Shown here: in pieces, positions 1 through 9,465 of the stretch
Layout of the letters: each line of letters starts with the position of its first letter
Position numbering within the stretch: the first letter of the stretch is position 1
NCBI GenBank assembly: GCA_031292255.1
Contig: JARLHN010000015.1
Coordinates: 1-64,000, forward strand
Source of the DNA: Oryzomonas sp.
Lineage (GTDB): Bacteria; Desulfobacterota; Desulfuromonadia; Geobacterales; Pseudopelobacteraceae
DNA: 64,000 nucleotides
Direction of reading: 5' to 3'
The notes under the pieces: model-generated
What the model saw: the letters and a program-made list of their open reading frames with translations, nothing else
What the model was told of the DNA's origin: nothing
Databases searched by the model: none
Position numbers and translations under genes: made by a program

Positions 1-105
1 ATGGAACGATACAACCAGCACTGGCTGGTGGAAAAACTTGGATTCAGAAGCCCTAAACAAGCCTTGAGCGACTTCTACAACGATCAACTCGAGGCAGCAG
101 CATGA
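1..105 (+). CDS. IS3-family transposase (OrfB), C-terminal end, cut by window edge
   Basis: The first 34 codons form an open frame ending in TGA, with the sequence YNQHWLVEKLGFRSP near its start. This matches the extreme C-terminus of IS3-type DDE transposases, where a Y-N-x-x-W/R segment is followed by a G-[YF]-x-S-P motif after the integrase core. The gene began before the window, so its integrity and IS subgroup cannot be judged. The right terminal inverted repeat should lie in the next ~60 bp but I could not define it without the left end. The family call is knowledge-based; the frame and motif are seen directly. Confidence 0.7.
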   Translation: MERYNQHWLVEKLGFRSPKQALSDFYNDQLEAAA

Positions 106-333
106 CTCTTATCTTGTGTCCAAGGCACCGGGCGCGCTACAAAGACTATGAATTCCCAGCAGTGTCCCGCTGTTTCATATGATTAAAATGATAATACAAG
201 CCTTTAATGAAGAAGATAAACAGGAGAAAGCGAAACAGAAGTGCGCAAAGTCCCGAAGCGAACTTTATGGCAAATTTAATGCGAGGAAATCATTGAAGGA
301 GCCGGCGGAAAAGGCGGAACATAAAATGGTCAT

Positions 334-984
334 CTATTTGTAGGTTGTTATTCCTTCGCGGATTGCAAACTTGGTCAGTTCTGCAATGCTGTACAGGTTC
401 AATTTGTTCATTATGCTGATTCTCTGGTTTTCAATGGTCTTCTGGCTGACATCCAATTTGAAGGCAATCTCCTTAGCGTTCATGCCGTCGGCAAGAAGCT
501 TAAGCACCTCCCGCTCCCTGGCGGTCAGCTTGTCATAGGGGGAACGTTCAACATCGGGAACGCGTTGCAGAAACTCCTTGAGCAGCAGATGCGTTATTTG
601 GGGGGGTAGGTACGGTTCACCAGAGGCCACGGTTCGAATGGCCATCACAAATTCAGCATAGGCCGTATCCTTTAAAAGATAGCCTGTGGCTCCTGCTTCG
701 AGTACCTCTACCACAAAACGGCGGTCACTTTCCATGGACAGCGCCAATACCCTTATTTTATCCGTTTCCGAGGTGATTTTTCGCGTGGAGTCTATTCCGT
801 TCATGCCCGGCATGGTAATGTCCATTACTATTACGTCAGGTTGATGCTCCCGTGCCTTTTGCAGTGCTTCATTGCCGTCGCAAGCCTCGGCAACGACCTC
901 GATGTCCGATTCCTTTTCCAACAAAGCTCGCAAACCTTCACGGAAAATTGCATGGTCATCGGCTATTAAAATTTTCAAGTTCAT
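334..984 (-). CDS. NarL/LuxR-type response regulator
   Basis: A 216-residue two-domain regulator. Residues ~1-120 are a receiver domain with the acidic pair in LIADDH and the phospho-acceptor Asp in VIVMDITMPG. Residues ~150-212 are a LuxR-type helix-turn-helix (LTAREREVLKLLADGM, then KTIENQRISIMNKL). I chose the start at 984 because a GGAG lies 7-8 nt upstream; a longer in-frame start at 1074 would overlap the kinase gene. The gene follows the histidine kinase at 1002-2399 with a 17-bp gap, so both are probably co-transcribed, kinase first. It binds DNA in the cytoplasm; the target genes and signal are not evident. Confidence 0.93.
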   Translation of the reverse strand: MNLKILIADDHAIFREGLRALLEKESDIEVVAEACDGNEALQKAREHQPDVIVMDITMPGMNGIDSTRKITSETDKIRVLALSMESDRRFVVEVLEAGATGYLLKDTAYAEFVMAIRTVASGEPYLPPQITHLLLKEFLQRVPDVERSPYDKLTAREREVLKLLADGMNAKEIAFKLDVSQKTIENQRISIMNKLNLYSIAELTKFAIREGITTYK

Positions 985-1001
985 GACGATCTCCAAGGAA
1001 G

Positions 1002-2399
1002 TCAGGATGTTTCCAGCGGGACCATCATGGTGACGCTGGTGCCCTTGCCGGGCTCTGAATCCAGAATAAAGCATCCGTCCATGTAATTGATTCGTTGTTC
1101 GATATTAAAGAGGCCAAAGCAGTTGGTCCTGGTATGCTGGGTTCTTGCGGCCTCAACATCGAAGCCGATGCCATTGTCTTCAACGGAAATGATAATAAAG
1201 CCGGATTCCCTCTTGAGAGATACTTTCGCGGTTTTTGTGCCCGCATGTTTTGCAACATTCTGGAGAAGTTCCCGGATTGACTGAAAAAGTGCCGAGCGGA
1301 TCTCATATTTTAGTGGCTTGGGTTCCTTGTCGTCAAAAAAATCCACGTGCAGTTCCAGGTTCTCGCGCATCTCTTTCCCCAACCAGCGTACTGCTGCCTC
1401 CAAGCCCGCTGTGGACAGTATAGGTGGCCGCAACTGAAACGTCAGCGATCTGATGTCCTGGATTGACTGGTCGATCAGATCGGTAATTTCCAGGACTTCA
1501 TTCGTATTAATGTCGGAAGGTGATAGTTGGGCCAATTTGTCGATTTTCATCTTGCCGAGCAGGAGGCGATGACCGACATGGTCGTGCAACTCTCCGGCAA
1601 TGCGAGCTCGCTCACGTTCCTCGGCAATTGACAGTTCGTTGGCCAAGGTTTGGACTTTGATCTGTTGGGCGCGAAACTCTTCTTCTTTTCGCTTGCGCTC
1701 ATCAATTTCGTTTTGCAGCTTCCGATTGGTCTGAAGCAGCGAAGCGGTTCTCTCCGCCACTTGAAGTTCAAGATCATCACGAGTTTTTTTCAGCTCCAAC
1801 TTAGCCTGTTTGAGCAAGTTATTAACCCTTGAGACTTCTTCGCAGCGAGTGAAGATCTCTGCCGCCATCTGTTCGGTTTGTTTCGGCAGGCCTGCGCTGA
1901 GTTGATGCTTGTCCTCGGTATTCTTCATGAGATGGATATACGTTGTTACATCGACTACTCGATGGATAATGAACAGGATTTTATCCTCGGCATCCAACAC
2001 CGGTGTATTGATCGGGCTCCAGTAGCGCTCTTCAAATCCCTCTTCCCCATTTTGTTTGGGAATGTCGTATTTTTGGATGCACATTGCATCCGTCACCTGT
2101 TTGTCCAGCACGCGGGCCAATGAGGCTTTCAGGTTGGCGACACCCGTGGCATGATCATCGTTCGGATTGTCGGGGAACGCCTCGAATATCCCGAGACCTA
2201 TGATTTTGTCCAGTTTGGACCTCGTAGCATGCAAATATGCATTGTTCGCATGTACAATATGCAAGCTCGGATCGAGGATGAGACATGGGTCCGGCGCTGA
2301 GTCAAAGAGAATTCGAAAATATGATGGGGGAACGGTTGGAGTTATGCAGGAAAGTGATGATCGACTTTCGTATTGATTGTTTTTGCCCTTGTTTTTCAT
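1002..2399 (-). CDS. PAS-domain histidine kinase of the NarX/DesK (HisKA_3) type
   Basis: This 465-residue kinase has no membrane segment. Residues ~28-155 form a PAS domain (FDSAPDPCLILDPSLHIVHANNAY). A long coiled coil covers ~170-255, rich in Glu, Lys and Arg. The HisKA_3 dimerisation box is IAGELHDHVGHRL, with His as the phospho-acceptor. The C-terminal HATPase_c domain has an N box (ELLQNVAKHA) and a G box (DNGIGFD). It should phosphorylate the adjacent NarL-type regulator at 334-984. A soluble PAS suggests an internal redox or small-molecule cue, which is inference. A GGAG stands 8 nt before the ATG. Confidence 0.93.
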   Translation of the reverse strand: MKNKGKNNQYESRSSLSCITPTVPPSYFRILFDSAPDPCLILDPSLHIVHANNAYLHATRSKLDKIIGLGIFEAFPDNPNDDHATGVANLKASLARVLDKQVTDAMCIQKYDIPKQNGEEGFEERYWSPINTPVLDAEDKILFIIHRVVDVTTYIHLMKNTEDKHQLSAGLPKQTEQMAAEIFTRCEEVSRVNNLLKQAKLELKKTRDDLELQVAERTASLLQTNRKLQNEIDERKRKEEEFRAQQIKVQTLANELSIAEERERARIAGELHDHVGHRLLLGKMKIDKLAQLSPSDINTNEVLEITDLIDQSIQDIRSLTFQLRPPILSTAGLEAAVRWLGKEMRENLELHVDFFDDKEPKPLKYEIRSALFQSIRELLQNVAKHAGTKTAKVSLKRESGFIIISVEDNGIGFDVEAARTQHTRTNCFGLFNIEQRINYMDGCFILDSEPGKGTSVTMMVPLETS

Positions 2400-2549
2400 G
2401 GTGATAACTCCTCACTCAACGCGGCGACAGGTTGAAGTGACAGACACCCGAATTTTTACTTATTTTACTCTCTGTTAACGGTTGTTCGCAATCACAAAAC
2501 CCTTGACGATAAATGAGCGATTATCTTCGTCACACTAATAGATAGGACC

Positions 2550-3410
2550 CTAATCTATTACCCGATAAACCGCCGCGAAATCTTCGTCGCCATGCCCTGC
2601 CGCACACGCCCGCTTAAAGGTCTCGTTGGCCGTGGCAGCGGTATGGAGCGGCTGACCCAGCTCATCGCCAAGGGCGACGGCCAGGCGCAGATCCTTTTGC
2701 ATATGTTTAAGGGGAAAGCTGGTCGGGAACTCCCCCTGTAACAGCATCGGTCCCTTGCCCTTGAACATCGGATTGGCAATCGCCCCGGCGTCGAGCACCT
2801 CCAGAATCTGGTTGCCGTCAAGCCCACCGTTTTGACCTAGGGACATTCCTTCGCAGAAGGCTGTCATCATCCCTCCCATGACCATATTGACCACCAGCTT
2901 CATACGCGCTCCCTGGCCGACAGCGCCGAGATAAAGACGCTTCTTTCCCAGTTTATCGAGGGCCTGGGCGGCTTCCTCGTAAAGGCTCCGGTCGCCGGCG
3001 GCGAGGATGACCAGGGTTCCGTCCTCAGCCGGCTTCTTCGTCCCGGATACCGGGGCTTCGAGGAAACGGCCTCCGGCCTTGGCGACTGCCGCTGCGATGG
3101 TGCGGGCGGTAACGTCATCCACCGTCGACATATCGATATAGCCGCGTCCGCCGCCGATCCCGGCCAGCACGCCGTTCAAACCGAAAAAGGCTTCATGCGC
3201 GGCGGTGGGGTCGGCGAGCATGGCGAAGGTGATGTCGCAGCTTGCGGCCACCTCGCCGGGGCTTTTTCCCTGGCGGGCTCCGAGGGATACCAGCGGAGCG
3301 CATTTGGCCGGCGTGCGGTTCCAGACCGTGACATCGAAGCCGGCCTTGACAAGGTTGGCCGCCATGGCACTTCCCATGATGCCGAGGCCGATAAAACCGT
3401 ATTGAGGCAT
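2550..3410 (-). CDS. NAD(P)-dependent beta-hydroxyacid dehydrogenase (glyoxylate / succinic semialdehyde reductase type)
   Basis: At 286 residues the protein has the usual length for the family. The N-terminal Rossmann motif is GFIGLGIMGSAMAANL, followed by the cofactor-proximal VWNRTP. The substrate-binding segment EAPVSGTKKPAEDGTLVILAAG and the catalytic Lys in KLVVNMVMGGMM are present. Geobacter members of this subfamily have been characterised as reducing glyoxylate and succinic semialdehyde with NADPH; assigning that substrate here is by resemblance. It is monocistronic as far as I can see, with AAAGGAGA before the ATG. The neighbours (a two-component pair and an efflux operon) give no metabolic clue. 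3-Hydroxyisobutyrate dehydrogenase is the alternative name. Confidence 0.9.
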   Translation of the reverse strand: MPQYGFIGLGIMGSAMAANLVKAGFDVTVWNRTPAKCAPLVSLGARQGKSPGEVAASCDITFAMLADPTAAHEAFFGLNGVLAGIGGGRGYIDMSTVDDVTARTIAAAVAKAGGRFLEAPVSGTKKPAEDGTLVILAAGDRSLYEEAAQALDKLGKKRLYLGAVGQGARMKLVVNMVMGGMMTAFCEGMSLGQNGGLDGNQILEVLDAGAIANPMFKGKGPMLLQGEFPTSFPLKHMQKDLRLAVALGDELGQPLHTAATANETFKRACAAGHGDEDFAAVYRVID

Positions 3411-3679
3411 ATATTTTCTCCTTTTTGCCGATTGACGACTGTCTGCGGGTGACGTCCAACCCGACCACCTCCACCCGGCGGGGGCTGATGCCCTTGCCGG
3501 GGAGGGGGCGACGTTCCTCGCAGGCCATACAATCTATCCTTTTATTAAACGGCAGGCAATGGTTCTTGTCAAAGACGCGCGATCACCTTTATGGTTGAAA
3601 AGGTTATGGTGTTTGGCAATCAAGACGTTTATGCAGACATTGGCCGATAGCGCCTCATCATCGCGGGATCAAAAAGAAT

Positions 3680-5125
3680 TTAAGAGTGAGGGTCGTCTTG
3701 TTGTTTTTGGTGCAAGTAGACCTGGGAATCCGCCCAACCGCCGCCCAGCGCCTTAATCAGATTTACGGTGGATACGTATCTCGCGCCGACTATCTGGACC
3801 GCCGCCAATTCATTCTGGAGTTGGACGGTTTGCTGCGTAACGACGTTTAAATAGCTCTCGATGCCGTTTCGGTACCTGTCGAGCGCTATCGTTGTCGCCT
3901 CTCTCGCGCTCTCCGTAGCCGCCTCCTGGAACAACGCCTGATCGGCCAACAGGTGGAGCGCGCTGAGCTGTGTCTCCACATCGCCAAATGCCACCAGAAC
4001 ATTTTGCCGGTAGTTGGCTTCCGCTTCCCGGTAACTCGCTTCCGCGGCACTGACGCGTGCCTTCAGGCGTCCGGCGTTGAAGAGCGGGGCGGCTATGCCG
4101 CTTCCCAAGGCGAATGTACGATTAGCGGCCCAATTGAAGAGGGTGCCGGCATCCACGCTTTCAAAGCCGGCAGCCCCGGTGAGGCTGATGGAGGGGAGCC
4201 GCTCCGCTTGGGTCACGCCGATCAGGGCGCTTCGTGCAGCCAGCGTCCGTTCCTTCTCCGCGATATCGGGCCGGTGCGCCAAAAGGTCGATGGGGAGACC
4301 CGGATTCAGGGGAGGGGGGGAGCCCGAGAGCGATGTCGGGTGGATGGAAAATTCCGATGCCGATTGGCCCGTCAACACTGCGATGGCGTTTTCGAACTGC
4401 CTGCGGCCGATGCCGAGCGCAACCTCTTGGGCCTGCTCCGATTGCAGGAGCGTTTGCGCCTGTTGTACGTCCAGCTTGCTCGCCAGGCCATTCCGGTAAC
4501 GGAGCGAGGTGAGATCGAGACTGGTCTTCAAGGCCTTAACCGTCTCCGAGAGCACGCGCACTTGGGCGTCGATGGCCCGCAGGCTGAAATAATCCACGGC
4601 GAGTTCGGAGGTAAGGGAGAGGCGGATGGTCTCGAAGTCCGCCTGGCTCGCCTGCTGTTCCGCGTTTGCCGCTTCAATGGAACGGCGGACGCGCCCCCAG
4701 GCATCGATTTCATAGTTGAGCGAGATGGAGGCGTTGAAATCGTTGTACGAGCCCGGTTGCGCACCTGCTGCAGTGTTGTTCACACGGTCCCTGGCCTCGC
4801 CATACCGGCCCAGGTTGCCATTGGCCCCGATGGTAGGGAAGGAGTAGGAACGTGCAATGGTCGAATAGGTGCGCGCCTGATCTGTTCTGGCTATGGCGGC
4901 TCGCAGGTCCTGGTTGGATGTGATGCATGCCTCTTCCAGGGAACTCAGGCTTGGGTCGTTGAAGATTACCCACCAGTTTACATGCCCGATCTGCTGCGTC
5001 GGGTCGGCCCGCAGGGTTGCGCTGAAGTTCGCCGGGGTGGGTGTCGTGGGCCGGCGGTAATCAGGCCCGGAAACGCAACCGGCAAGGGACAAAAGGCACA
5101 GGGTCAATGCAGCGCTCTTCTTCAT
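3680..5125 (-). CDS. RND efflux outer membrane lipoprotein (TolC/NodT family)
   Basis: A 481-residue outer membrane factor. The start at 5125 gives a clean lipoprotein signal, MKKSAALTLCLLSLAGC, with the lipobox Cys at residue 17 and then the family-typical GPDYRRP. Two OEP repeats follow (roughly 60-260 and 270-460), with the hallmark VASYFSLRA-like VDYFSLRAIDAQ, LRYRNGLASKLDV and DRYRNGIESYLNV motifs. It should form the outer membrane exit duct of the pump encoded by the two preceding minus-strand genes. The gap to the adaptor gene is only 7 bp, so the three genes form one operon. The exported substrate cannot be read from the sequence. Confidence 0.95.
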   Translation of the reverse strand: MKKSAALTLCLLSLAGCVSGPDYRRPTTPTPANFSATLRADPTQQIGHVNWWVIFNDPSLSSLEEACITSNQDLRAAIARTDQARTYSTIARSYSFPTIGANGNLGRYGEARDRVNNTAAGAQPGSYNDFNASISLNYEIDAWGRVRRSIEAANAEQQASQADFETIRLSLTSELAVDYFSLRAIDAQVRVLSETVKALKTSLDLTSLRYRNGLASKLDVQQAQTLLQSEQAQEVALGIGRRQFENAIAVLTGQSASEFSIHPTSLSGSPPPLNPGLPIDLLAHRPDIAEKERTLAARSALIGVTQAERLPSISLTGAAGFESVDAGTLFNWAANRTFALGSGIAAPLFNAGRLKARVSAAEASYREAEANYRQNVLVAFGDVETQLSALHLLADQALFQEAATESAREATTIALDRYRNGIESYLNVVTQQTVQLQNELAAVQIVGARYVSTVNLIKALGGGWADSQVYLHQKQQDDPHS

Positions 5126-5132
5126 AACCACC

Positions 5133-6287
5133 TCAGTATTTCCTTGCAGCGACAACCTGGACGTGTTGACCCTGGAGCAGCGAGTCCGGCGGGTTGAGGA
5201 CAACATCCTCGGAGCCGTTCAGGCCGGAGATGATCTGCACCGTGGAGCCGAAATCGGTCCCCACGGTCACGGTCCTCAACTCAATGACTTGGCCATTCTT
5301 TACGATTGCCACCTGCCGCCCCTCAGCCCGGAACAGGAGGGTATTGGCGGGCAGGATATAGGACGGCTGGTTCTGATGCAGATTGAAGTGCACGTTGGCG
5401 TAGGAACCGGGGAGTAACCGGCCATCCTTGTTCGGGACATCGACCTCGACGAGAAGCGTCCGGGTCGCGGGATCAATGGATTGGGCATTACGGACAATGG
5501 TTCCCGGGAACGACTGCCCGGGGTATTGGGCAAATCCGACATTCGCCGCACTCTCTCCTTTTGCCGCGGCAGCATAATTCTCCGGAACGGAGACAAAGAC
5601 GCGCAAAGTCCATATCTGCGACAGTTGGAACAGCTCGACCCCCTGCGCGGAGCCGCCGGCATTGATCAGGTTGCCCACGTCCACCTTTCTGCTCGTGATA
5701 ATGCCATCGAAGGGCGCATAGACCTTCTCGAACCCTTTGAGTTGCTGCAGGCGCCGTACCTCGGCCTGGGCTGCCTGGAGCGTTGCCTGTTGCCCCCGCA
5801 GGTTCTGTGCGGTTTGATCGACCTCCTGCTGGGCAACCGCGTCGGTATGGCTCAAGTTGGCATATCTGCCGGCAGTGATTTGTGCCAGCTTCAGGCTGGC
5901 TTCCACTTGCCGCAACGTGGCCTGGGCCGCATCCAGTTGCGAGTCTATTTCCGGACTCGCTATGGTCGCGAGGAGTTGGCCTTTGCGCACGTGCGTACCG
6001 ATGTCCGCATACCATTTCTGGAGGTACCCGTTGGTCCGGGCATAGATCGTCGTCGCCATATAGGGCTGGACCGTGGCCGGCAACGCGAATTGCGAGCTGG
6101 GCGTGCCGACTGTGGGACGCGTAACATTGACCGGCGTCAGGGCGAGTTCGTGGGTGGCGGCCTCAAGCTGACGCGACGCCACCACGCGGGAGGATACCTG
6201 TCCCACGATTGCCGCACAGAGGGTGAACAGGAGAACCGCGCCGATGCGGGATCCCCACCTGGGGTTTGAAGCTTCGTGTTTAGTCAT
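5133..6287 (-). CDS. RND efflux periplasmic adaptor (HlyD/AcrA family)
   Basis: This 384-residue membrane fusion protein has an N-terminal signal-anchor (RIGAVLLFTLCAAIVGQVSS). A lipoyl/barrel-sandwich half follows (GYLQKWYADIGTHVRKGQLLA), then an alpha-helical hairpin (~110-185), the second lipoyl half (YAPFDGIITSRKVDVGNLIN), a beta-barrel and a membrane-proximal domain. Two ATGs are close together. The one at 6287 has GGAG with 7-nt spacing, while for the one at 6293 the spacing would be 1 nt, so I chose 6287. The start overlaps the end of the permease gene by 8 bp, suggesting translational coupling. It bridges permease and outer membrane factor. Confidence 0.95.
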   Translation of the reverse strand: MTKHEASNPRWGSRIGAVLLFTLCAAIVGQVSSRVVASRQLEAATHELALTPVNVTRPTVGTPSSQFALPATVQPYMATTIYARTNGYLQKWYADIGTHVRKGQLLATIASPEIDSQLDAAQATLRQVEASLKLAQITAGRYANLSHTDAVAQQEVDQTAQNLRGQQATLQAAQAEVRRLQQLKGFEKVYAPFDGIITSRKVDVGNLINAGGSAQGVELFQLSQIWTLRVFVSVPENYAAAAKGESAANVGFAQYPGQSFPGTIVRNAQSIDPATRTLLVEVDVPNKDGRLLPGSYANVHFNLHQNQPSYILPANTLLFRAEGRQVAIVKNGQVIELRTVTVGTDFGSTVQIISGLNGSEDVVLNPPDSLLQGQHVQVVAARKY

Positions 6288-9200
6288 TACCATGCTCCGA
6301 TGAAGTCATGTCAGTGGTGCCGAGCGGGTGAAGCCGCTTGCGATGAATGAAAGAGAATACCGCAGGGACAAAGAACAAGGTTGCCACCGTGGCCACACAT
6401 AACCCTCCGATAACGGCCCGACCCAGGGGAGCGTTCTGCTCCCCGCCCTCACCAAGGCCCAGGGCCATGGGAACCATACCGATGATCATTGCCAGGGCGG
6501 TCATGATGACCGGCCGCAGGCGGGTTTTCCCGGCTTCCAAGGCGGCTGTGATCCCATCTCCGGTCGCCGCAAGCCGGTCATTTGCGAAGGAGACCATAAG
6601 GATCGAGTTTGCCGTGGCAACGCCGATGGACATGATGGCGCCCATGAGCGCCGGAACGCTGAGGGTCGTGTGGGTAAGGAACAATATCCAGCAGATACCG
6701 GCAAGTGCCCCCGGGAGGGCGGTAATGATGATCAGCGCAGTGGTCCAGGACTGGAAGTTGATGACAATCAACAGATAAACGAGGATGATCGCAAAAACAA
6801 CCCCCAACCCCAACCCGGCAAAGGAAGAGCGCATGGTGGCCACCTGGCCGCGCATGGCCACCGTGCTTCCACGGGGGAGTTTATTCCGGATACCCGCGAT
6901 CAGCTTGTTGATGTCCGACGAGACGCCTCCCAGGTCGCGGTCCTGTATATTCGCGTAGATATCGACCACCGGCTGTATGTTGTAATGGCTCATGACGGCT
7001 GGGCCCACCGACCTTTTCAGGTTAGAGATATTTTCCAGAAGCTGGGGCTGAGAATTGCCGGGAGCGGTGACCGTGAGGGTGCGCAACTCATCGAGGCTGC
7101 CGATGCTGGACTGGGGGGTCTGGGTGGCGATGGCGTAGGAGATCCCGTTTTTCGGGCTCAGCCAGAAATTGGGCGTTGTCTGGGAGCTTCCCGAAAGCGC
7201 CACGAGTACGCTGTTGGCAACGTCCCTCTCCGTCAAGCCGCTCAGCTCGGATTTAGTCCTGTCCACGGCTACGGTGAAACGGGGTTGATTGAACAACTGG
7301 TGCACCCGCACATCTACCGCTCCCGGAACATTACGGATCTTTTCGCTGAGTTCCGCGGCTATGGCCGCGTTGCCGGCCAGATTGTTTCCCACGATCTGTA
7401 TGTCGATGGGAGCGGATGATCCGAAGTTCAGGATCTGGCTGACGATATCCGCCGGTTGGAAGAAAAAGCCGGTACCTACAAAATCCCGCGGCAGCATGAC
7501 CCGCAATAGCCGGATATAATCGGCCGTGGCCCGGTGGCCCGGCTTGAGCGAGATAAGGACTTCGGCATCCATCGAGCCGATGAACCCGCCGTTGCTGTAG
7601 GTCAGGTTGATGCCGGTGGTGGGCAGGCCGATGTTGTCGAGGATTCCCTCCAGATCCGCGGAAGGGATTATCTGGCGAATGCGGTCTTCGACCAGGCCGA
7701 CCGTCTTGGCGGTGTCCTCGACGCGCATGCCGGTCTTGGTGCGTATATGGAGGCGTATCTGGCCGGCGTCCACATCGGGAAAGAAATTGCTGCCAAGGAC
7801 CAGGGCCAGGGGTAGACTCAGCAGGCACACGGCCAGGAACGCGGGCAGAAAGACGTTGCGGTGCCGCAGGCAGTGCCCCAGAACACCCGTGTACCATTCA
7901 CCGAACCGGTCAAAGGCATTTACAAAGCCGACATGTATGCCGTGGGCCCACCCTGTTTTCGAATCCGTATCGCCAAGCTGATGGCGGTGATTCCTCATAA
8001 GGTAGAAGACGAGTGTCGGTACAATGGTCCGCGACAGCAGATACGACGCGAGCATGGCAAACATGACGGCTTCCGCGAGGGGTACGAACAGATAGCGGGC
8101 AACCCCCTGCAGAAGGAACATGGGCAGGAAAACGATCGAAATACAGAGGGTGGACACGAATGCCGGGACGGCGATTTCCTGGGCGCCATCCAAAATGGCT
8201 TGTTTCAGCTCTTTCCCCAGGCTGAGGTTGCGTTCGATGTTTTCAATCGTTACCGTTGCATCGTCAACCAGGATACCGACCGCCAGGGCCAACCCGCCGA
8301 GGGTCATGACGTTGATAGTCTCGCCAAGAAGAGACAACACGGTCAATGAGGCGAGGATCGAGAGAGGAATCGAGATGGCGATGATGAGCGTTGACCGCCA
8401 CGAGCCGAGAAAAAGCAGGATCATGAGCGCGGTGAGGCAGGCGGCGGTAATCCCCTCCCGGATCACTCCCTGGATCGCCGCGTTCACGAAAATGGATTGA
8501 TCGAAAAGCGGGCGTATCCGCAGCTCACGGGGCAGGCTCGCTGCGATCTGCGGCAGTGCCGCCCGGACAGCGGCCACAATATCCAGCGTCGATGCATTTC
8601 CGGACTTTTCGATCTGGAGGAGAACGCCCCGTTGGCCATCCTGCCTGACGATGTTCTGCTGTACGGCGAACCCGTCGCGCACATGGGCGACATCCCGGAC
8701 ATAGATCACGGTGCCGTTGACGACCTTCACGGGCATGTCGTTGATCTCTTCCACCGTGCGCGGAGATCCGTTGAGGACGATATTGTACTCCGTATCGCCG
8801 ATTTTTGCGGTGCCCGACGGCAGAATGACGTTTTGGGCGCCGATGGCGTTCACAACATCAAAGGGAGAAAGCCCCCGTGCGATTAACCTCTGGGAGTCGA
8901 TATCGACCATCACCTGTCTGGCTTTACCGCCATAAGGCCAAGGTATGGATGCACCCTGTACGGTCGCCAACTGGGTACGGATGAAATTGCCCCCGAAATC
9001 ATTGAGCTGTTGCTCATCGAGCCCCTGGCCACTGAGCCCGAGTTGCAGGATGGGTACGGTGGAGGCGTTATAATTCAGGATCAGGGGAGGCGTGATGCCG
9101 GGTGGTAGTTGCCGGAGCTGTGTTTGCGAGATGGCGGTAACCTGCGCGTTGGCAGTGGCGATATTCGCCCCCGGGTGGAAAAAGATCTTGGTTACCGAGA

Positions 9201-9465
9201 TGCCGTTCAGTGATTGAGACTCGATATGCTCGACATCGTTTACCGTCGTCGTTACCGAACGTTCGAAGACGGAGACGATCCTGTCGTTCATCTCCTGCGG
9301 CTCCAGGCCGTTGTAGGACCAGACTGCGCTGATGACCGGGATGTTGATGGTTGGAAAGATGTCCGTCGGTGTGCGCAGCATAACCAGGGGTGCCGCCAAA
9401 ACGAGCAGCAGAGAGAGTACGATGAAGGTGTAGGGACGATTCAACGCAAGACGAACTATCCACAT
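6280..9465 (-). CDS. RND multidrug efflux permease (AcrB/HAE1 family)
   Basis: This protein has 1061 residues, as expected for inner-membrane RND pumps. It starts with the typical MWIVRLALNRPYTF and TM1, then the PTDIFP segment, and repeats the layout in its second half (TM7 near FLPAFLAVCLL). The proton-relay Asp region is in TM4 (GGLALAVGILVDDATV) and the partner Lys region in TM10 (VVFAIILVYLLIVINFQSW). It is the first gene of an efflux operon with the adaptor (5133-6287) and outer membrane factor (3680-5125). A Cpx-like activator box lies 173 bp upstream (9638-9702), so induction by envelope stress is a reasonable inference. Confidence 0.95.
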   Translation of the reverse strand: MWIVRLALNRPYTFIVLSLLLVLAAPLVMLRTPTDIFPTINIPVISAVWSYNGLEPQEMNDRIVSVFERSVTTTVNDVEHIESQSLNGISVTKIFFHPGANIATANAQVTAISQTQLRQLPPGITPPLILNYNASTVPILQLGLSGQGLDEQQLNDFGGNFIRTQLATVQGASIPWPYGGKARQVMVDIDSQRLIARGLSPFDVVNAIGAQNVILPSGTAKIGDTEYNIVLNGSPRTVEEINDMPVKVVNGTVIYVRDVAHVRDGFAVQQNIVRQDGQRGVLLQIEKSGNASTLDIVAAVRAALPQIAASLPRELRIRPLFDQSIFVNAAIQGVIREGITAACLTALMILLFLGSWRSTLIIAISIPLSILASLTVLSLLGETINVMTLGGLALAVGILVDDATVTIENIERNLSLGKELKQAILDGAQEIAVPAFVSTLCISIVFLPMFLLQGVARYLFVPLAEAVMFAMLASYLLSRTIVPTLVFYLMRNHRHQLGDTDSKTGWAHGIHVGFVNAFDRFGEWYTGVLGHCLRHRNVFLPAFLAVCLLSLPLALVLGSNFFPDVDAGQIRLHIRTKTGMRVEDTAKTVGLVEDRIRQIIPSADLEGILDNIGLPTTGINLTYSNGGFIGSMDAEVLISLKPGHRATADYIRLLRVMLPRDFVGTGFFFQPADIVSQILNFGSSAPIDIQIVGNNLAGNAAIAAELSEKIRNVPGAVDVRVHQLFNQPRFTVAVDRTKSELSGLTERDVANSVLVALSGSSQTTPNFWLSPKNGISYAIATQTPQSSIGSLDELRTLTVTAPGNSQPQLLENISNLKRSVGPAVMSHYNIQPVVDIYANIQDRDLGGVSSDINKLIAGIRNKLPRGSTVAMRGQVATMRSSFAGLGLGVVFAIILVYLLIVINFQSWTTALIIITALPGALAGICWILFLTHTTLSVPALMGAIMSIGVATANSILMVSFANDRLAATGDGITAALEAGKTRLRPVIMTALAMIIGMVPMALGLGEGGEQNAPLGRAVIGGLCVATVATLFFVPAVFSFIHRKRLHPLGTTDMTSSEHGND

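Noticed and set aside
179-343. 54-codon Lys/Glu-rich plus-strand frame (MIKMIIQAFNEEDKQ...)
   Set aside because: No ribosome binding site, overlaps the 3' end of the response regulator gene, no family pattern.
3953-5197. Long plus-strand frame opposite the outer membrane factor
   Set aside because: Antisense shadow of a well-supported TolC-type gene; Gly/Arg-rich, no motif.
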